From Chloroflexota bacterium (GTDB lineage: Bacteria > Chloroflexota > Anaerolineae > Anaerolineales > Villigracilaceae): 64,000 nt of DNA. Of the stretch, positions 15,101 to 23,546 are shown one piece after another; position 1 is the first letter of the stretch; every line of letters starts with the position of its first letter. A program made the position numbers and the translations under genes. The stretch is taken from positions 1-64,000 of the forward strand of contig JACRLB010000007.1 in assembly GCA_016235445.1 (NCBI GenBank), given 5' to 3'. Below the pieces are notes generated by a model that saw only the letters and a list, made by a program, of their open reading frames with translations, was not told the origin of the DNA and searched no databases.

Positions 15101-16065
15101 TGAAGAGGGCCGGGTACAAAATCGGCGTGGGGTCAAAATCCATCGTTGGTTTTGTCAGCGGGCGCGGCGAACAACTGGTAGTGAATGACACTTCTAAGGA
15201 TGCGACGTATTACGCAAACGTTCTATTGCCCGATACCCGCGCAGAGGCGGCGATTCCACTCAAGGTTGGCGAACGTATATTGGGCGTTCTCGATGTTCAA
15301 AGCACCAAGCCGTATGCTTTTTCAGATGAGAACATGCGCAGTTTGCAAATCCTGGCTGATCAACTAGCTGTTGCAGTTGTCAACACTGAGCTTTTTGCGG
15401 AAACGCAGGAGCACCTTTCGCAGCACCGTCTCCTCCACCACATTACTACCACGGCGGCTTCCGGTACCACCCTTGAAGAGGCGCTGGAAAGCGCTGTAAA
15501 CGGATTGCGGGTAACGCTCGGCGGCGACCGCGTGACGATTCTACTGGCGGACCGTGAAAAGAAGGCGCTTGAAGTAAAAGCTTCCATGGGGTATTCTGAT
15601 GATATTTCGAGAACGCAGATAATGTTCGGGAGTGGCATCACGGGTTGGGTAGCCGAACACAGGCGTCCGTTAAGAGTCAGAAACGTGAGTGAAGATCCGC
15701 GCTATATTCTGGCAAGTTCGAACACGCGCTCCGAATTGGCCATTCCGTTAATTTATCGCAATGAACTGCTTGGCGTTTTAAACGTTGAAAGTGAACAGGT
15801 GGATGCCTACACCGAAAACGATGAGGAAATGCTCGGAACTCTTGGTGGAAGTTTGGCCGCGATCATTGCGAATGCGCGGCTTTTGGAGCAAATCCGAGTT
15901 CAGGCGGAGCGCGAGCGATTGATCAATGAGGTTGCAAGTAAAATACGCAGGTCTACCGATATGCAATCCATCCTGATGACAACAACGAGCGAAGTGGCTA
16001 GAATTACAGGCTCCCGCTTTGCCAGGATTAACATAAAGCCATCAAATAACCCTGAAGAGTCTTAA
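12196..16065 (+). CDS. Receptor 1: extracellular sensor, HAMP, five GAF domains
   Basis: This is the largest receptor, 1289 residues. TM1 is near 25-46, followed by an extracellular Cache-like region to about 313. TM2 is near 314-336, then HAMP to about 390 and a short coiled coil. Five GAF domains follow at about 408-570, 575-735, 737-900, 906-1070 and 1075-1235. The first, fourth and fifth carry the G.G..SI(V/I)G-type and NTRSE/DTRAEA..P signatures; the second and third are divergent. The tail INEVASKIRRSTDMQSIL matches the C-terminal helix of the other receptors. There is no kinase, cyclase or MCP signalling domain. GAF domains usually bind small ligands or mediate dimer contacts. The ATG follows receiver 2 by 8 bases with no clear ribosome site. 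Confidence 0.88.
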   Translation: MTKNPAPLATDTKEKRYKGSLTGTLVRTLLIFTFIPLAIMAGAAYFRARTLLRDQAITQSENLLSNQLKIVGGEINGKEEQLESYLASTAFSTLVEVALHANPQSSEFRAIRQSFINEVQARNIQNGKPIFDEFFLVDKDGVVSVASESAWQRATLDVSMFDDMEGTQSHAFYGFTPLYENELILVTAINYQTARGSTLGTLVGVTEKENLQELLQPLNGLSPLASTYFILSDNQFIASDPETGEFNRIVSSTAQDELAAGLSALVQSGDEKPLALDITSPDGEAALAQLQWFPGMHSGIVLEIDTIKIYGQVASLAPFTILLALGTLIGIGLALTFGIRRVIRPLQSLSEITRKFAEGDLSQRAEVRGNDEVGTLASSFNYMADEIGEVYRSLEQKVEERTRQIQTAAEVAQSITTISNLDEMLKKTAELLVQQFGYHQASIFMVDKSGRFADFKTGFGSATKGLMEKNYRLEVGSASIIGWVSKNNRSRMASDVSEDPLHLKNELLPETRSEASVPISLGNLVLGVLDVQSEKSGAFNKDSIVMLQTLASQIAAAIQTSGLIETSHVNFEELERLYRSSRLIAEADNEEDVLTISSEILKGVPYPAALFVVDNNHIRLLSSADSTRSLTSLEELRKDYEIDFREVNDYLLNGIAIATAADTSLPGAFRDIVGQLKLTSAAFLSIKRHGALASVILIGARDRILTSTSIQLYANLADLASITLEKVDAIQQTARHLKEMESLASINELISSASDLQGFFRALLAKIQQIIGDFNLIVALYEEKSNTISVPFNYENKGISSIDSFPLGEGLTSILIRSRQPLMLVENTEKRASELGAKVVGKPARSWMGAPMLVQNNPIGALIIQDLENEHAFDENDLKFFTTLAGQVAGVIHNVRLLGESEHKALQIETAAEIARDISGSLNLDELLIKAVTFIRERFNFYHAAIFLHDLPGEFAIIREATGDAGAQMKRAGYKIGVGSKSIVGFVSGRGEQLVVNDTSKDATYYANVLLPDTRAEAAIPLKVGERILGVLDVQSTKPYAFSDENMRSLQILADQLAVAVVNTELFAETQEHLSQHRLLHHITTTAASGTTLEEALESAVNGLRVTLGGDRVTILLADREKKALEVKASMGYSDDISRTQIMFGSGITGWVAEHRRPLRVRNVSEDPRYILASSNTRSELAIPLIYRNELLGVLNVESEQVDAYTENDEEMLGTLGGSLAAIIANARLLEQIRVQAERERLINEVASKIRRSTDMQSILMTTTSEVARITGSRFARINIKPSNNPEES

Positions 16066-17663
16066 TGGAAAGTAATTCCTCAAACAGGCAATCCACAAAT
16101 CCGGAAGAAGCCATCCGTCTATTTTATAAAAACTGGCGGGAACGCTTTGCGCTGCCTTTACTTATAGGGGTTTTGGTATTTGGCGCAATTGTGTTGATAC
16201 CGGCCATCAGCGCATCCACCAGCCTGGTGGTGGATACAATTTTCATCTCGGCGTATATGATAACAGGGCTTGTAACGGTGATCCGCTTTTCCTACACAGT
16301 ACGGATGAGCGTGTTTTTACTTGCGGTGTATATGCTGGGATTGGGAGAACTGATCACCCACGGAGTTTTAGGCGACAGTCTCATTTTCTTCTTTGCGGCA
16401 ATCGTGTTTTCCACAATATTGCTTTCGCCCCGCGCCGGCATTACGGTGACTGTCGCCAATGTGATTACCTTTGCGCTGTTTGCCTTTTTGTTTATAAATG
16501 AGCGCATCACGACTCTTAACCCGTTTGCGTCCCCTGCAAAACTGGAGGATTGGTTCAACGCCACTGGCATTATCGTCATGTTCGGGGTGGTTGTCATTCT
16601 TGGGTTTCAAAGGCTGGAATTGGAATTCGTCGAGGCGCAAAGGCAAATTGACTCAACGCTGAACGCGCTGAAAGAAGAACGTGTAAACCTGGAAAACAAG
16701 GTGGCAGAACGTACGCAACAGCTTCGCCAGATCAACGAAATTGGGCGGCATGTTGCAGGCATCCTGGACCCAGATGCAGTGTTGCCGCGCGCAACGACCA
16801 TTATCGAAGCCGAGTTCAAGTTTTACTACATCGCATTTTTTCTAATTGACGCCACCAACCAATGGGCGGAACTGAAAGAGGCCAGCGGCGAAGCCGGCAG
16901 GGTACTGCGCGAGAACAAGCACAGGCTGGATATCAATGGCAAGAGCCTTGTGGCAACTGCCATCCGCGCCAAAGAGGGGCAGATTTCATTGGAAGGCGGA
17001 ACCGAGCAATTACGAATTGACAACCCTTTGCTTCCATATACCCGTTCTCAAATTGCACTCCCTCTGAGTGTCGGCGAATCAGTGCTCGGCGCCCTGGAAA
17101 TTCATTCGACGATGGAGAATGCATTCCAGCCGGGGGATATTAATGCCTTTCAAAATATGGCGAATGAAATTGCCATTGCCCTCGAGAATTCCCGTCTCTT
17201 TCGGCAGGCCCAGCAAAGCCTTGCTGAAATGCGCGCAACACAAAGACAGTATCTTCAAGGCGCGTGGCAGTCACTTACGGAAGAGAAAAACCTGGCATAT
17301 GCACTTGGAGACAATGACGCTCTCAACAGCAACGAGAATGAGATTGAAATACCCCTCACACTGCGAGAACAAATCATCGGCCAACTTCATTTGGTAAATA
17401 CCGCTGAATGGACTCCTGAACAGAAAAGCCTTGTAGAAGCCATTGCAACCCAGGCCGCCCTCGCGCTGGAAAATGCGCGGTTGGTGGAGGAAAGCCAGTC
17501 TATTGCCGCCCGGGAAAAACTGGCAAACGAGATCATTTCCAAAGTTTGGACATCTGCAAATATGGAAGGTATCCTTCAAACTGCTGTTCGCGAACTGGGC
17601 AGGTCGCTCGAAGCCTCTGAAGTGGAGATTGAGCTATCCATGGATGGAGGCGACTATGAATAG
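16065..17663 (+). CDS. Receptor 2: six-TM sensor with GAF module
   Basis: This 532-residue protein begins with a cytosolic stretch (YKNWRERF) and about six membrane segments at roughly 29-49, 54-75, 80-98, 103-120, 124-143 and 165-182. A coiled coil (LENKVAERTQQLRQINEI) follows, then a GAF at about 226-390 with LPYTRSQIALPL in place of the usual DTRSEIALPL. A shortened second GAF spans about 395-495, and the shared tail ends MEGILQTAVRELGRSL. The start overlaps the stop of receptor 1 as TAATG. The membrane block is homologous to receptor 3, suggesting tandem duplication. No output domain is present. Confidence 0.85.
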   Translation: MESNSSNRQSTNPEEAIRLFYKNWRERFALPLLIGVLVFGAIVLIPAISASTSLVVDTIFISAYMITGLVTVIRFSYTVRMSVFLLAVYMLGLGELITHGVLGDSLIFFFAAIVFSTILLSPRAGITVTVANVITFALFAFLFINERITTLNPFASPAKLEDWFNATGIIVMFGVVVILGFQRLELEFVEAQRQIDSTLNALKEERVNLENKVAERTQQLRQINEIGRHVAGILDPDAVLPRATTIIEAEFKFYYIAFFLIDATNQWAELKEASGEAGRVLRENKHRLDINGKSLVATAIRAKEGQISLEGGTEQLRIDNPLLPYTRSQIALPLSVGESVLGALEIHSTMENAFQPGDINAFQNMANEIAIALENSRLFRQAQQSLAEMRATQRQYLQGAWQSLTEEKNLAYALGDNDALNSNENEIEIPLTLREQIIGQLHLVNTAEWTPEQKSLVEAIATQAALALENARLVEESQSIAAREKLANEIISKVWTSANMEGILQTAVRELGRSLEASEVEIELSMDGGDYE

Positions 17664-19329
17664 CGGCAACCCGTTCAATAGATCGTCCTTTCTGACCGCC
17701 AGCTTCAACTACAAGGAATGGCGCGAACGATTTATTCTGGCCATCTTACGAATCGCAAGTTTTATAGCCATCTTTCCCCTGATTGCCTCATTTCCGACAG
17801 CCACGCTCAGCGATCGATTCCTCTTCGTTGGAATGTACTTAATTCTGGTGGCGCTAACGGTTTTGCCGGTGTCATATTCCATTCGAGCCTATGTGTTGTT
17901 ATTAATATCCTTCACCATCGGCGTGAATGCAATTCTGATGTGGGGGCCCTGGGCAGACGGGTCGCTTTTTCTCCTGACAGGCATAATCCTATCGTCCCTC
18001 CTGCTCGACCATCGAACCGATCTGTTTGTATTAATCATCAGCATCGTATTTATTGTTGGGTTGGCCGCTCTTCAGCAGATTGGGGTTTACAAATTTACAA
18101 CTGCAAATATTCCAGCCATCACGCCTTCAGACTGGTTTGTGTACAGCCTTGATTTCTCCATCGCTGGCGTTTTGCTTGTTGCCGCTTTCGGGCAATTTAA
18201 AGATGCGTTTGCCCGCGTAATTCAGGATATGCAGGGCGCATTCGATGCTCTCGGCACGGAACGCGCACAATTGGAAGAAAAAGTCCGCGAACGAACCGAT
18301 GAACTCGAAACACAGACCGCACAATTACGCACCTCTGCCACCGTCTCCCGTGTTGTGGCGGAAATTCAGAATATTACGGATCTTTTGGAAACGGTCACAC
18401 AGCTCACATCCGATAAATTTGGGTATTACCATGTGGGGCTGTATATACTGGATGAAAAGAAAAAAATAGCCTTCCTGCAAGCGGCCTCCTCGGCAACGGG
18501 CAAGCAATTAATCGGACATGCCTTTCGCGTGGAACCAGACCTGCGAAACCCGCTTACCCAGGTAGTGGAACAAAATCGCTACATCATTTCATCCGACATC
18601 GACAGCCTTAATTTCGTGCGTGATGCGAATTTCCCCATCACCCGTTCGCGAATGATATTGCCACTCGCCGTGCGCGGAAATGTTCTTGGGTTGTTGGATT
18701 TGCACTCAGACCAGCCGCGGGCATTCAGCGCACAGGATGCGGAAATCCTGCAAACGCTCGCCGACCTGACCGCAATCACCTTTGATAACGTCCGCCTCCT
18801 TAATGAGACCAAGAGCCTGGTCGGCCAACTGGAGATTACTACAAGCATCCAGACACAGCGAACCTGGAAAAAACTTACCAGCCGCCAAAAGCCTGCATAC
18901 CAATACACCCCCGCCGGCGTACGGCCTGTGTTTTCAACGAATAAGAAAGACAGCAATGACGGGATGCAAATTCCATTAATACTTCATGGGCAAAAGATCG
19001 GCGGCATCACGTTAAAGAGAAAAGGCACAGCCACCGACTGGTCGGAGCGGGAACGTGTGCTCGTGGAAAAAATTGCAGATCAGGTTGCCCTGGCCCTCGA
19101 AAACAGCCGCCTTGTAGACGAAGCTCAAAAAAGCGCCATGCGTGACCAAATGATCGCAAATATTTCCACCCGAGTCCGCGAAACACTGGATATCGAATCT
19201 GTTGTTCGCACAGCTACCGCTGAACTTCGTAAAGTGTTCGATCTAAAAGAAGCCGAGATCAGCGTTGGCGCTCCCCAGGCAGAGAGCACACCCATCAGAA
19301 AAAACACCAGCTCGCTTAAGTTGAAGTAA
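17656..19329 (+). CDS. Receptor 3: six-TM sensor with GAF module
   Basis: About 557 residues when started at the ATG in TGGAGGCGACTATG, which overlaps the end of receptor 2 as ATGAATAG; longer upstream extensions are out-of-frame readings of receptor 2. YKEWRERFILAIL matches receptor 2, and about six membrane segments lie between 27 and 182. A coiled coil with ERTDELETQTAQL follows, then a GAF at about 236-395 (FGYYHVGLYILDE; FPITRSRMILPL) and a short second GAF (IPLILHGQKIGGITLK). The common tail is VRETLDIESVVRTATAEL. The GAF here is more diverged than in receptors 4-11. No output domain is present. Confidence 0.85.
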   Translation: MNSGNPFNRSSFLTASFNYKEWRERFILAILRIASFIAIFPLIASFPTATLSDRFLFVGMYLILVALTVLPVSYSIRAYVLLLISFTIGVNAILMWGPWADGSLFLLTGIILSSLLLDHRTDLFVLIISIVFIVGLAALQQIGVYKFTTANIPAITPSDWFVYSLDFSIAGVLLVAAFGQFKDAFARVIQDMQGAFDALGTERAQLEEKVRERTDELETQTAQLRTSATVSRVVAEIQNITDLLETVTQLTSDKFGYYHVGLYILDEKKKIAFLQAASSATGKQLIGHAFRVEPDLRNPLTQVVEQNRYIISSDIDSLNFVRDANFPITRSRMILPLAVRGNVLGLLDLHSDQPRAFSAQDAEILQTLADLTAITFDNVRLLNETKSLVGQLEITTSIQTQRTWKKLTSRQKPAYQYTPAGVRPVFSTNKKDSNDGMQIPLILHGQKIGGITLKRKGTATDWSERERVLVEKIADQVALALENSRLVDEAQKSAMRDQMIANISTRVRETLDIESVVRTATAELRKVFDLKEAEISVGAPQAESTPIRKNTSSLKLK

Positions 19330-19330
19330 T

Positions 19331-21691
19331 ATGTATTCACCCATTCCTAATTCCGTTCACGAGTCAAAAACATCCCCTCCGAATATACGCGGGGCTGTAA
19401 GCCGCCGCTTAAGCCTCAGAATCAAGCTTCCATTAATAGTAATCCTGCTATTGATTCTTGCCTTCCTCGTCTCTACAATCTTGAGCATCCGGGCGGCGCA
19501 AAGCGCTCTCACAGATACACTAAAAGGGGAGTTAACAGCGCAAACAGATACAAAAGCAGAGTTGATCCGCACCAACCTGGTGTGGACGAGAAGCGTGGCA
19601 ATAGACCTGGCCGCCGCCGCCGAAGTGATAAACTACGACAAAGAGACCATTCTTAACACCATCAGCAATACGCTCGACCATAATGAACAGATATTTGGTT
19701 CCACCATAGCATACGAGCCTTATCAATTTCAACCTAATATTTACTACTGGTCACCCTATTACAGCCGCACCAGCGACGGACTCCGATTTACCCAGCTCGG
19801 AAATCCAGACTATAACTATTTCGGCTGGGAGTGGTACACCCTGCCCAAAGCAAAACGAGCGCCAGTCTTATCCCCCCCCTACTTCGATGAAGGCGGCGGC
19901 GAAATCTGGATGGTTACCTGGAGCGCGCCATTTTTTGACAACAACGGGGATGTCAAAGGTGTGGCAACCGCTGATATTGCCTTCTCTCAAACGCAGGAAA
20001 TTGTAAGCAGTATATCCGTTGGCCAAAAAGGTTATGCCTTTCTACTGGACCCTCAAGGCATCATCCTCGGCATCGGAAAAAATGGAGGCGAATACCAGGT
20101 AATGGTCGATTCCATGTTAACCGCCGCAGAGTCTTCCCAAACCGAAGGCTGGGCCGCCCTGGTTTCAACAATGATGGCAGGCAATACAGGTTTTGCCGAT
20201 GTAGTTGATACACGCGGCGAACCCATGTTCGTAGCCTACACACCAGTCGGGCTGGACACGGGCTGGTCGCTTGGGCTGGCTTTCCCTCAAGCTGAACTTT
20301 TTCAGAAGGCATCCCAACTACAAAACACCCTCGTTATTTATGCAATCTTTGTTGTAATAATTTTTAGCGCCATTTTATATCTATTTACCTTATCCATCAC
20401 TGAACCGCTCCATCGCTTAACCTTGTACACCAGCCGCTTCTCGCCGGAACAATTACTCTTGAACAAAGGCCAGGCCGCCGACCCAATTCACATACGAACC
20501 CGCGACGAACTCGAAGACCTGACTACAGCCTTCAACCAAATGACTACAAACTTACATCAGGCCTTTGAAACTCTGGAAGAACGCGTAAACGAACGCACCG
20601 ACGCGCTTAATAAACGCGCCACCCAACTGCGAACTGTTGCAGATGTTGGAAAGATCGTTGTATCTTTTCGCGAACTCTCTGAACTCCTGCAACGAACTAC
20701 GTACCTCATCCACGAAAACTTTGGCTACTACCATGCCGGCATATTTTTGCTCGATGAACACAAGGAATACGCCGTATTTACCGCCACTAACAGCCCAGGC
20801 GGACAACGCATGTTGGAAAGAAAACACCAACTTAAAATTGGAGAGACAAGCATTGTGGGCTACACGATTGAAAATACAAAAGCGCGCATCGCTCTGGACG
20901 TTGGGCAGGATGCTGTTTTCTTCGACAACCCCGACCTCCCCGATACCCGCTCGGAAATTGCGCTTCCGCTGGTTGTGGGTGGGCAAATCCTCGGGGCTTT
21001 GGATGTGCAAAGCACGGAATCTCAAGCCTTCCGTGAAGAGGATATTTCCACACTTCAAATCCTAGCAGACCAGATTGCAGTCGCCATTCAAAACGCAAAA
21101 CTGTTCGAGGAAGTTGAAAAAACACTGGATGCCGCCCGCATCGTTTACGGAGAAGTAAGCCGTGAAGCCTGGAGCAAAATCCTCCACAACCAGCCGCGCA
21201 TTGGTTACATTGCCACACAGCCCGCCACCATCGAAACACATGGCGAGGCGGTTGAACCAAGCCTCGCCAAAGCCTTCGAGACGGGAGACTTGATCCTCGG
21301 CGCAGACGGGCTTACCATCAGCGTCCCCATAAAAATTCGCGGACAGGCCATCGGCGCAATCCGCCTGAAAAAATCTGAAATTGCCGAAGCGTGGACGCAG
21401 GATGAAACCAACCTCGCCATTGCCCTGTCTGACCAGTTGAGCGGCGCGCTCGAAAGCGCCCGCCTGTACCGCGAGTCTCAACAACGCGCGGCCCGCGAAT
21501 CACTCGTTTCCGATATTTCCGCGCGCATCAGCGGCGTTTCCCATATGGATTCCATTCTTCGTGAAACGGTGCAGGAGCTTGGGCAGGCGCTTGGCAACAC
21601 TTCGGTCACTTTCCAGTTGTTGAATCAGCCTGATGGACAGAAGCAGGCCACAGGTCCGCATGGAAGCGCAAATCGTCCTGTTGAAAGATAA
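19331..21691 (+). CDS. Receptor 4: dCache sensor, HAMP, GAF module
   Basis: This 786-residue protein has TM1 near 33-54 and a double-Cache extracellular domain to about 335, containing the typical YYSRTSDGL, FGWEWYTLP, SPPYFDEGGGEIW and GVATADIAF segments. TM2 is near 337-358, HAMP follows to about 415, then a coiled coil (LEERVNERTDAL). The first GAF at about 430-600 carries the array signature: FGYYHAGIFLLDE, ALDVGQDAVFF, DTRSEIALPL, ALDVQST. A degenerate second GAF (ISVPIKIRGQAIGAIRLKK) and the tail MDSILRETVQELG follow. dCache domains often bind amino acids or organic acids. It lies 1 base after receptor 3. Confidence 0.88.
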   Translation: MYSPIPNSVHESKTSPPNIRGAVSRRLSLRIKLPLIVILLLILAFLVSTILSIRAAQSALTDTLKGELTAQTDTKAELIRTNLVWTRSVAIDLAAAAEVINYDKETILNTISNTLDHNEQIFGSTIAYEPYQFQPNIYYWSPYYSRTSDGLRFTQLGNPDYNYFGWEWYTLPKAKRAPVLSPPYFDEGGGEIWMVTWSAPFFDNNGDVKGVATADIAFSQTQEIVSSISVGQKGYAFLLDPQGIILGIGKNGGEYQVMVDSMLTAAESSQTEGWAALVSTMMAGNTGFADVVDTRGEPMFVAYTPVGLDTGWSLGLAFPQAELFQKASQLQNTLVIYAIFVVIIFSAILYLFTLSITEPLHRLTLYTSRFSPEQLLLNKGQAADPIHIRTRDELEDLTTAFNQMTTNLHQAFETLEERVNERTDALNKRATQLRTVADVGKIVVSFRELSELLQRTTYLIHENFGYYHAGIFLLDEHKEYAVFTATNSPGGQRMLERKHQLKIGETSIVGYTIENTKARIALDVGQDAVFFDNPDLPDTRSEIALPLVVGGQILGALDVQSTESQAFREEDISTLQILADQIAVAIQNAKLFEEVEKTLDAARIVYGEVSREAWSKILHNQPRIGYIATQPATIETHGEAVEPSLAKAFETGDLILGADGLTISVPIKIRGQAIGAIRLKKSEIAEAWTQDETNLAIALSDQLSGALESARLYRESQQRAARESLVSDISARISGVSHMDSILRETVQELGQALGNTSVTFQLLNQPDGQKQATGPHGSANRPVER

Positions 21692-21696
21692 ATGCA

Positions 21697-23421
21697 ATGA
21701 ATCCATTTAATCTCCGCGATTTCCTGTTCAAAGACCGCCCCGGCGAAGAATTCGGCCAGCGCGCAGAAGTAATCATTACCCTGTCGCTTGGTTTCCTGGC
21801 CACAGCGTTGGCTTATTTTACGTACAGCAACCCAGTGATCGTCACCGCGTCGGTCATTACCAACGCGGTTGCGCTTTTCACTTTGATTCAGGCCATTCGT
21901 GGGCGCTACAAATATCTAATCATTTTCCCCGCATTGACAGCCGTATCCATTTGCCTGGTATCCATCCTTGAGGGCGAAGGGGTGCATGACATGATATGGA
22001 TAGGAACTTTGGGAATGTTTCTTTTGGCGCATGTGTACAGCCGTTCAAGCAACCTCCCTGCAATTTTGCTTGGTATTTTTATGACCGTCCTGTTCGCCGC
22101 CACCGGCGCGGCAGAAGCAGGCAACCTTCTGCCAAACCCCTACGCAACAGACCCAGAGTATGTGATTCTTAATACATTTTTCCTTGTCGTAATCATGGTT
22201 GCAATGACCGCCGTGTTCCACCGCCATCGCGCATTGTTGCGCGCGGCGGTTACAAACAGAAACGACCAGATTACAACCAATCAACTTCTCGAGGAAACCA
22301 ACCGAACCCTTGAAGACCAGGTGCAGGCGCGCACCAATGAATTGAACAAGGCAAACAATCAGATGCAAATCAAAACGATGCGTTTGCAGGCGGCTTCTGA
22401 AATTTCGCAGGAGATCATGGCAAACATCCATGAAACGCCCGCTGAATTATTGACGCGCGCCACCCGAAGCATCAGCGAGAAACTTGGGTTTTATCATGTT
22501 GGCATATTTCTTCTGGACGAAAACCGCGAGTACGCCGCCTTGCGCGCCGCCAACAGCAAAGGCGGTCAGCAAATGCTGGCGCGCCGCCATCAACTAAGGG
22601 TTGGAGGCACAGGCATTGTAGGGTACGTTGCGCAAAGCGGCCGCCCGCGTATCGCGCTCGACACCGGCGCAGATGCGGTTTTTTTCAACAACCCCGACCT
22701 CCCCGATACCCGCTCGGAAATTGCGCTTCCCTTGAAATATGGAACATCCATCATTGGCGTATTGGATGTGCAAAGCGCCAAATCCTCCGCCTTCAATGCA
22801 GAAGACGCAAACACACTCAGCACTCTTGCAAACCAGATCGCCGTTGTAATAAAAAACCTGCGCGCATTCGAAAGCGATGGAATATCCACCCAATTTAAAA
22901 TTGTGAACAGGCAAGCCGCATTACAGCCAAACCGCGATCAAGCCGTTGGATATACATTCACCGCGGATGGAACCATTTCAAATTCGCAGACTGAAAATAA
23001 CCCAACCTTTGATAAAGCCGCCGTCTCCGGCGAGACCGTCATCCTGCATCCCGTCCCGAAGGGCAGTTCCCCCACTATGGCAGTTCCCGTCAGACTCCGC
23101 GACCAGGTCATTGGCGTGATCCATATCGAAGCGTCTGAATCCAACAGAAAATGGACGGAAGATGAAGTGGCAATGGTTCAGGCAATTTCAGAACGCGCCG
23201 CCCTGGCGCTGGAAAACGCCCGCCTGCTGGAAAACGCAACCCAGCGCGCCGAGCAGGAGGAAACCATTGCCCACATTACAACCCAAATTGGCGCCTCCAC
23301 CAACTTTAACCATATCCTGCAAACCACCATTCAAGAGCTTGGCCTTGCGCTTGGAACGTCCCGTTCCTTCATCCAACTGGCAACCCCTGCCGAAAACAGC
23401 AAAGTAACGCCAATCGAGTAG
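21697..23421 (+). CDS. Receptor 5: multi-TM sensor with GAF module
   Basis: This 574-residue protein has five to six membrane segments between about residues 24 and 180, including LSLGFLATALAYFTY and LNTFFLVVIMVAMTAVF. A coiled coil (LEDQVQARTNELNKAN) follows, then a GAF at about 225-395 with LGFYHVGIFLLDE, GGTGIVGYVAQSGRPRIALD, DTRSEIALPL and VLDVQSAK, close to the array consensus. A reduced second GAF (VPVRLRDQVIGVIHIEA) leads into the common tail FNHILQTTIQELGLALG. It follows receptor 4 by 5 bases; the 125-base gap after it is the longest in the run. Confidence 0.86.
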   Translation: MNPFNLRDFLFKDRPGEEFGQRAEVIITLSLGFLATALAYFTYSNPVIVTASVITNAVALFTLIQAIRGRYKYLIIFPALTAVSICLVSILEGEGVHDMIWIGTLGMFLLAHVYSRSSNLPAILLGIFMTVLFAATGAAEAGNLLPNPYATDPEYVILNTFFLVVIMVAMTAVFHRHRALLRAAVTNRNDQITTNQLLEETNRTLEDQVQARTNELNKANNQMQIKTMRLQAASEISQEIMANIHETPAELLTRATRSISEKLGFYHVGIFLLDENREYAALRAANSKGGQQMLARRHQLRVGGTGIVGYVAQSGRPRIALDTGADAVFFNNPDLPDTRSEIALPLKYGTSIIGVLDVQSAKSSAFNAEDANTLSTLANQIAVVIKNLRAFESDGISTQFKIVNRQAALQPNRDQAVGYTFTADGTISNSQTENNPTFDKAAVSGETVILHPVPKGSSPTMAVPVRLRDQVIGVIHIEASESNRKWTEDEVAMVQAISERAALALENARLLENATQRAEQEETIAHITTQIGASTNFNHILQTTIQELGLALGTSRSFIQLATPAENSKVTPIE

Positions 23422-23546
23422 CGTTATTGGTTGATTTACCTCGTAAGAAACCCCAAAGGTCTTTTTGTTAATCGGGTTTGTACGAATGCCAGGCAGACCT
23501 GTAGGGCTTACGTGTACAGTAGAAAATGATTTACAAAAAGGTTAAG

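Noticed and set aside
17443-17655. N-terminal extension of receptor 3
   Set aside because: This stretch is receptor 2 read in another frame. The ATG at 17656 has a ribosome site and gives homology to receptor 2 from its first residues.
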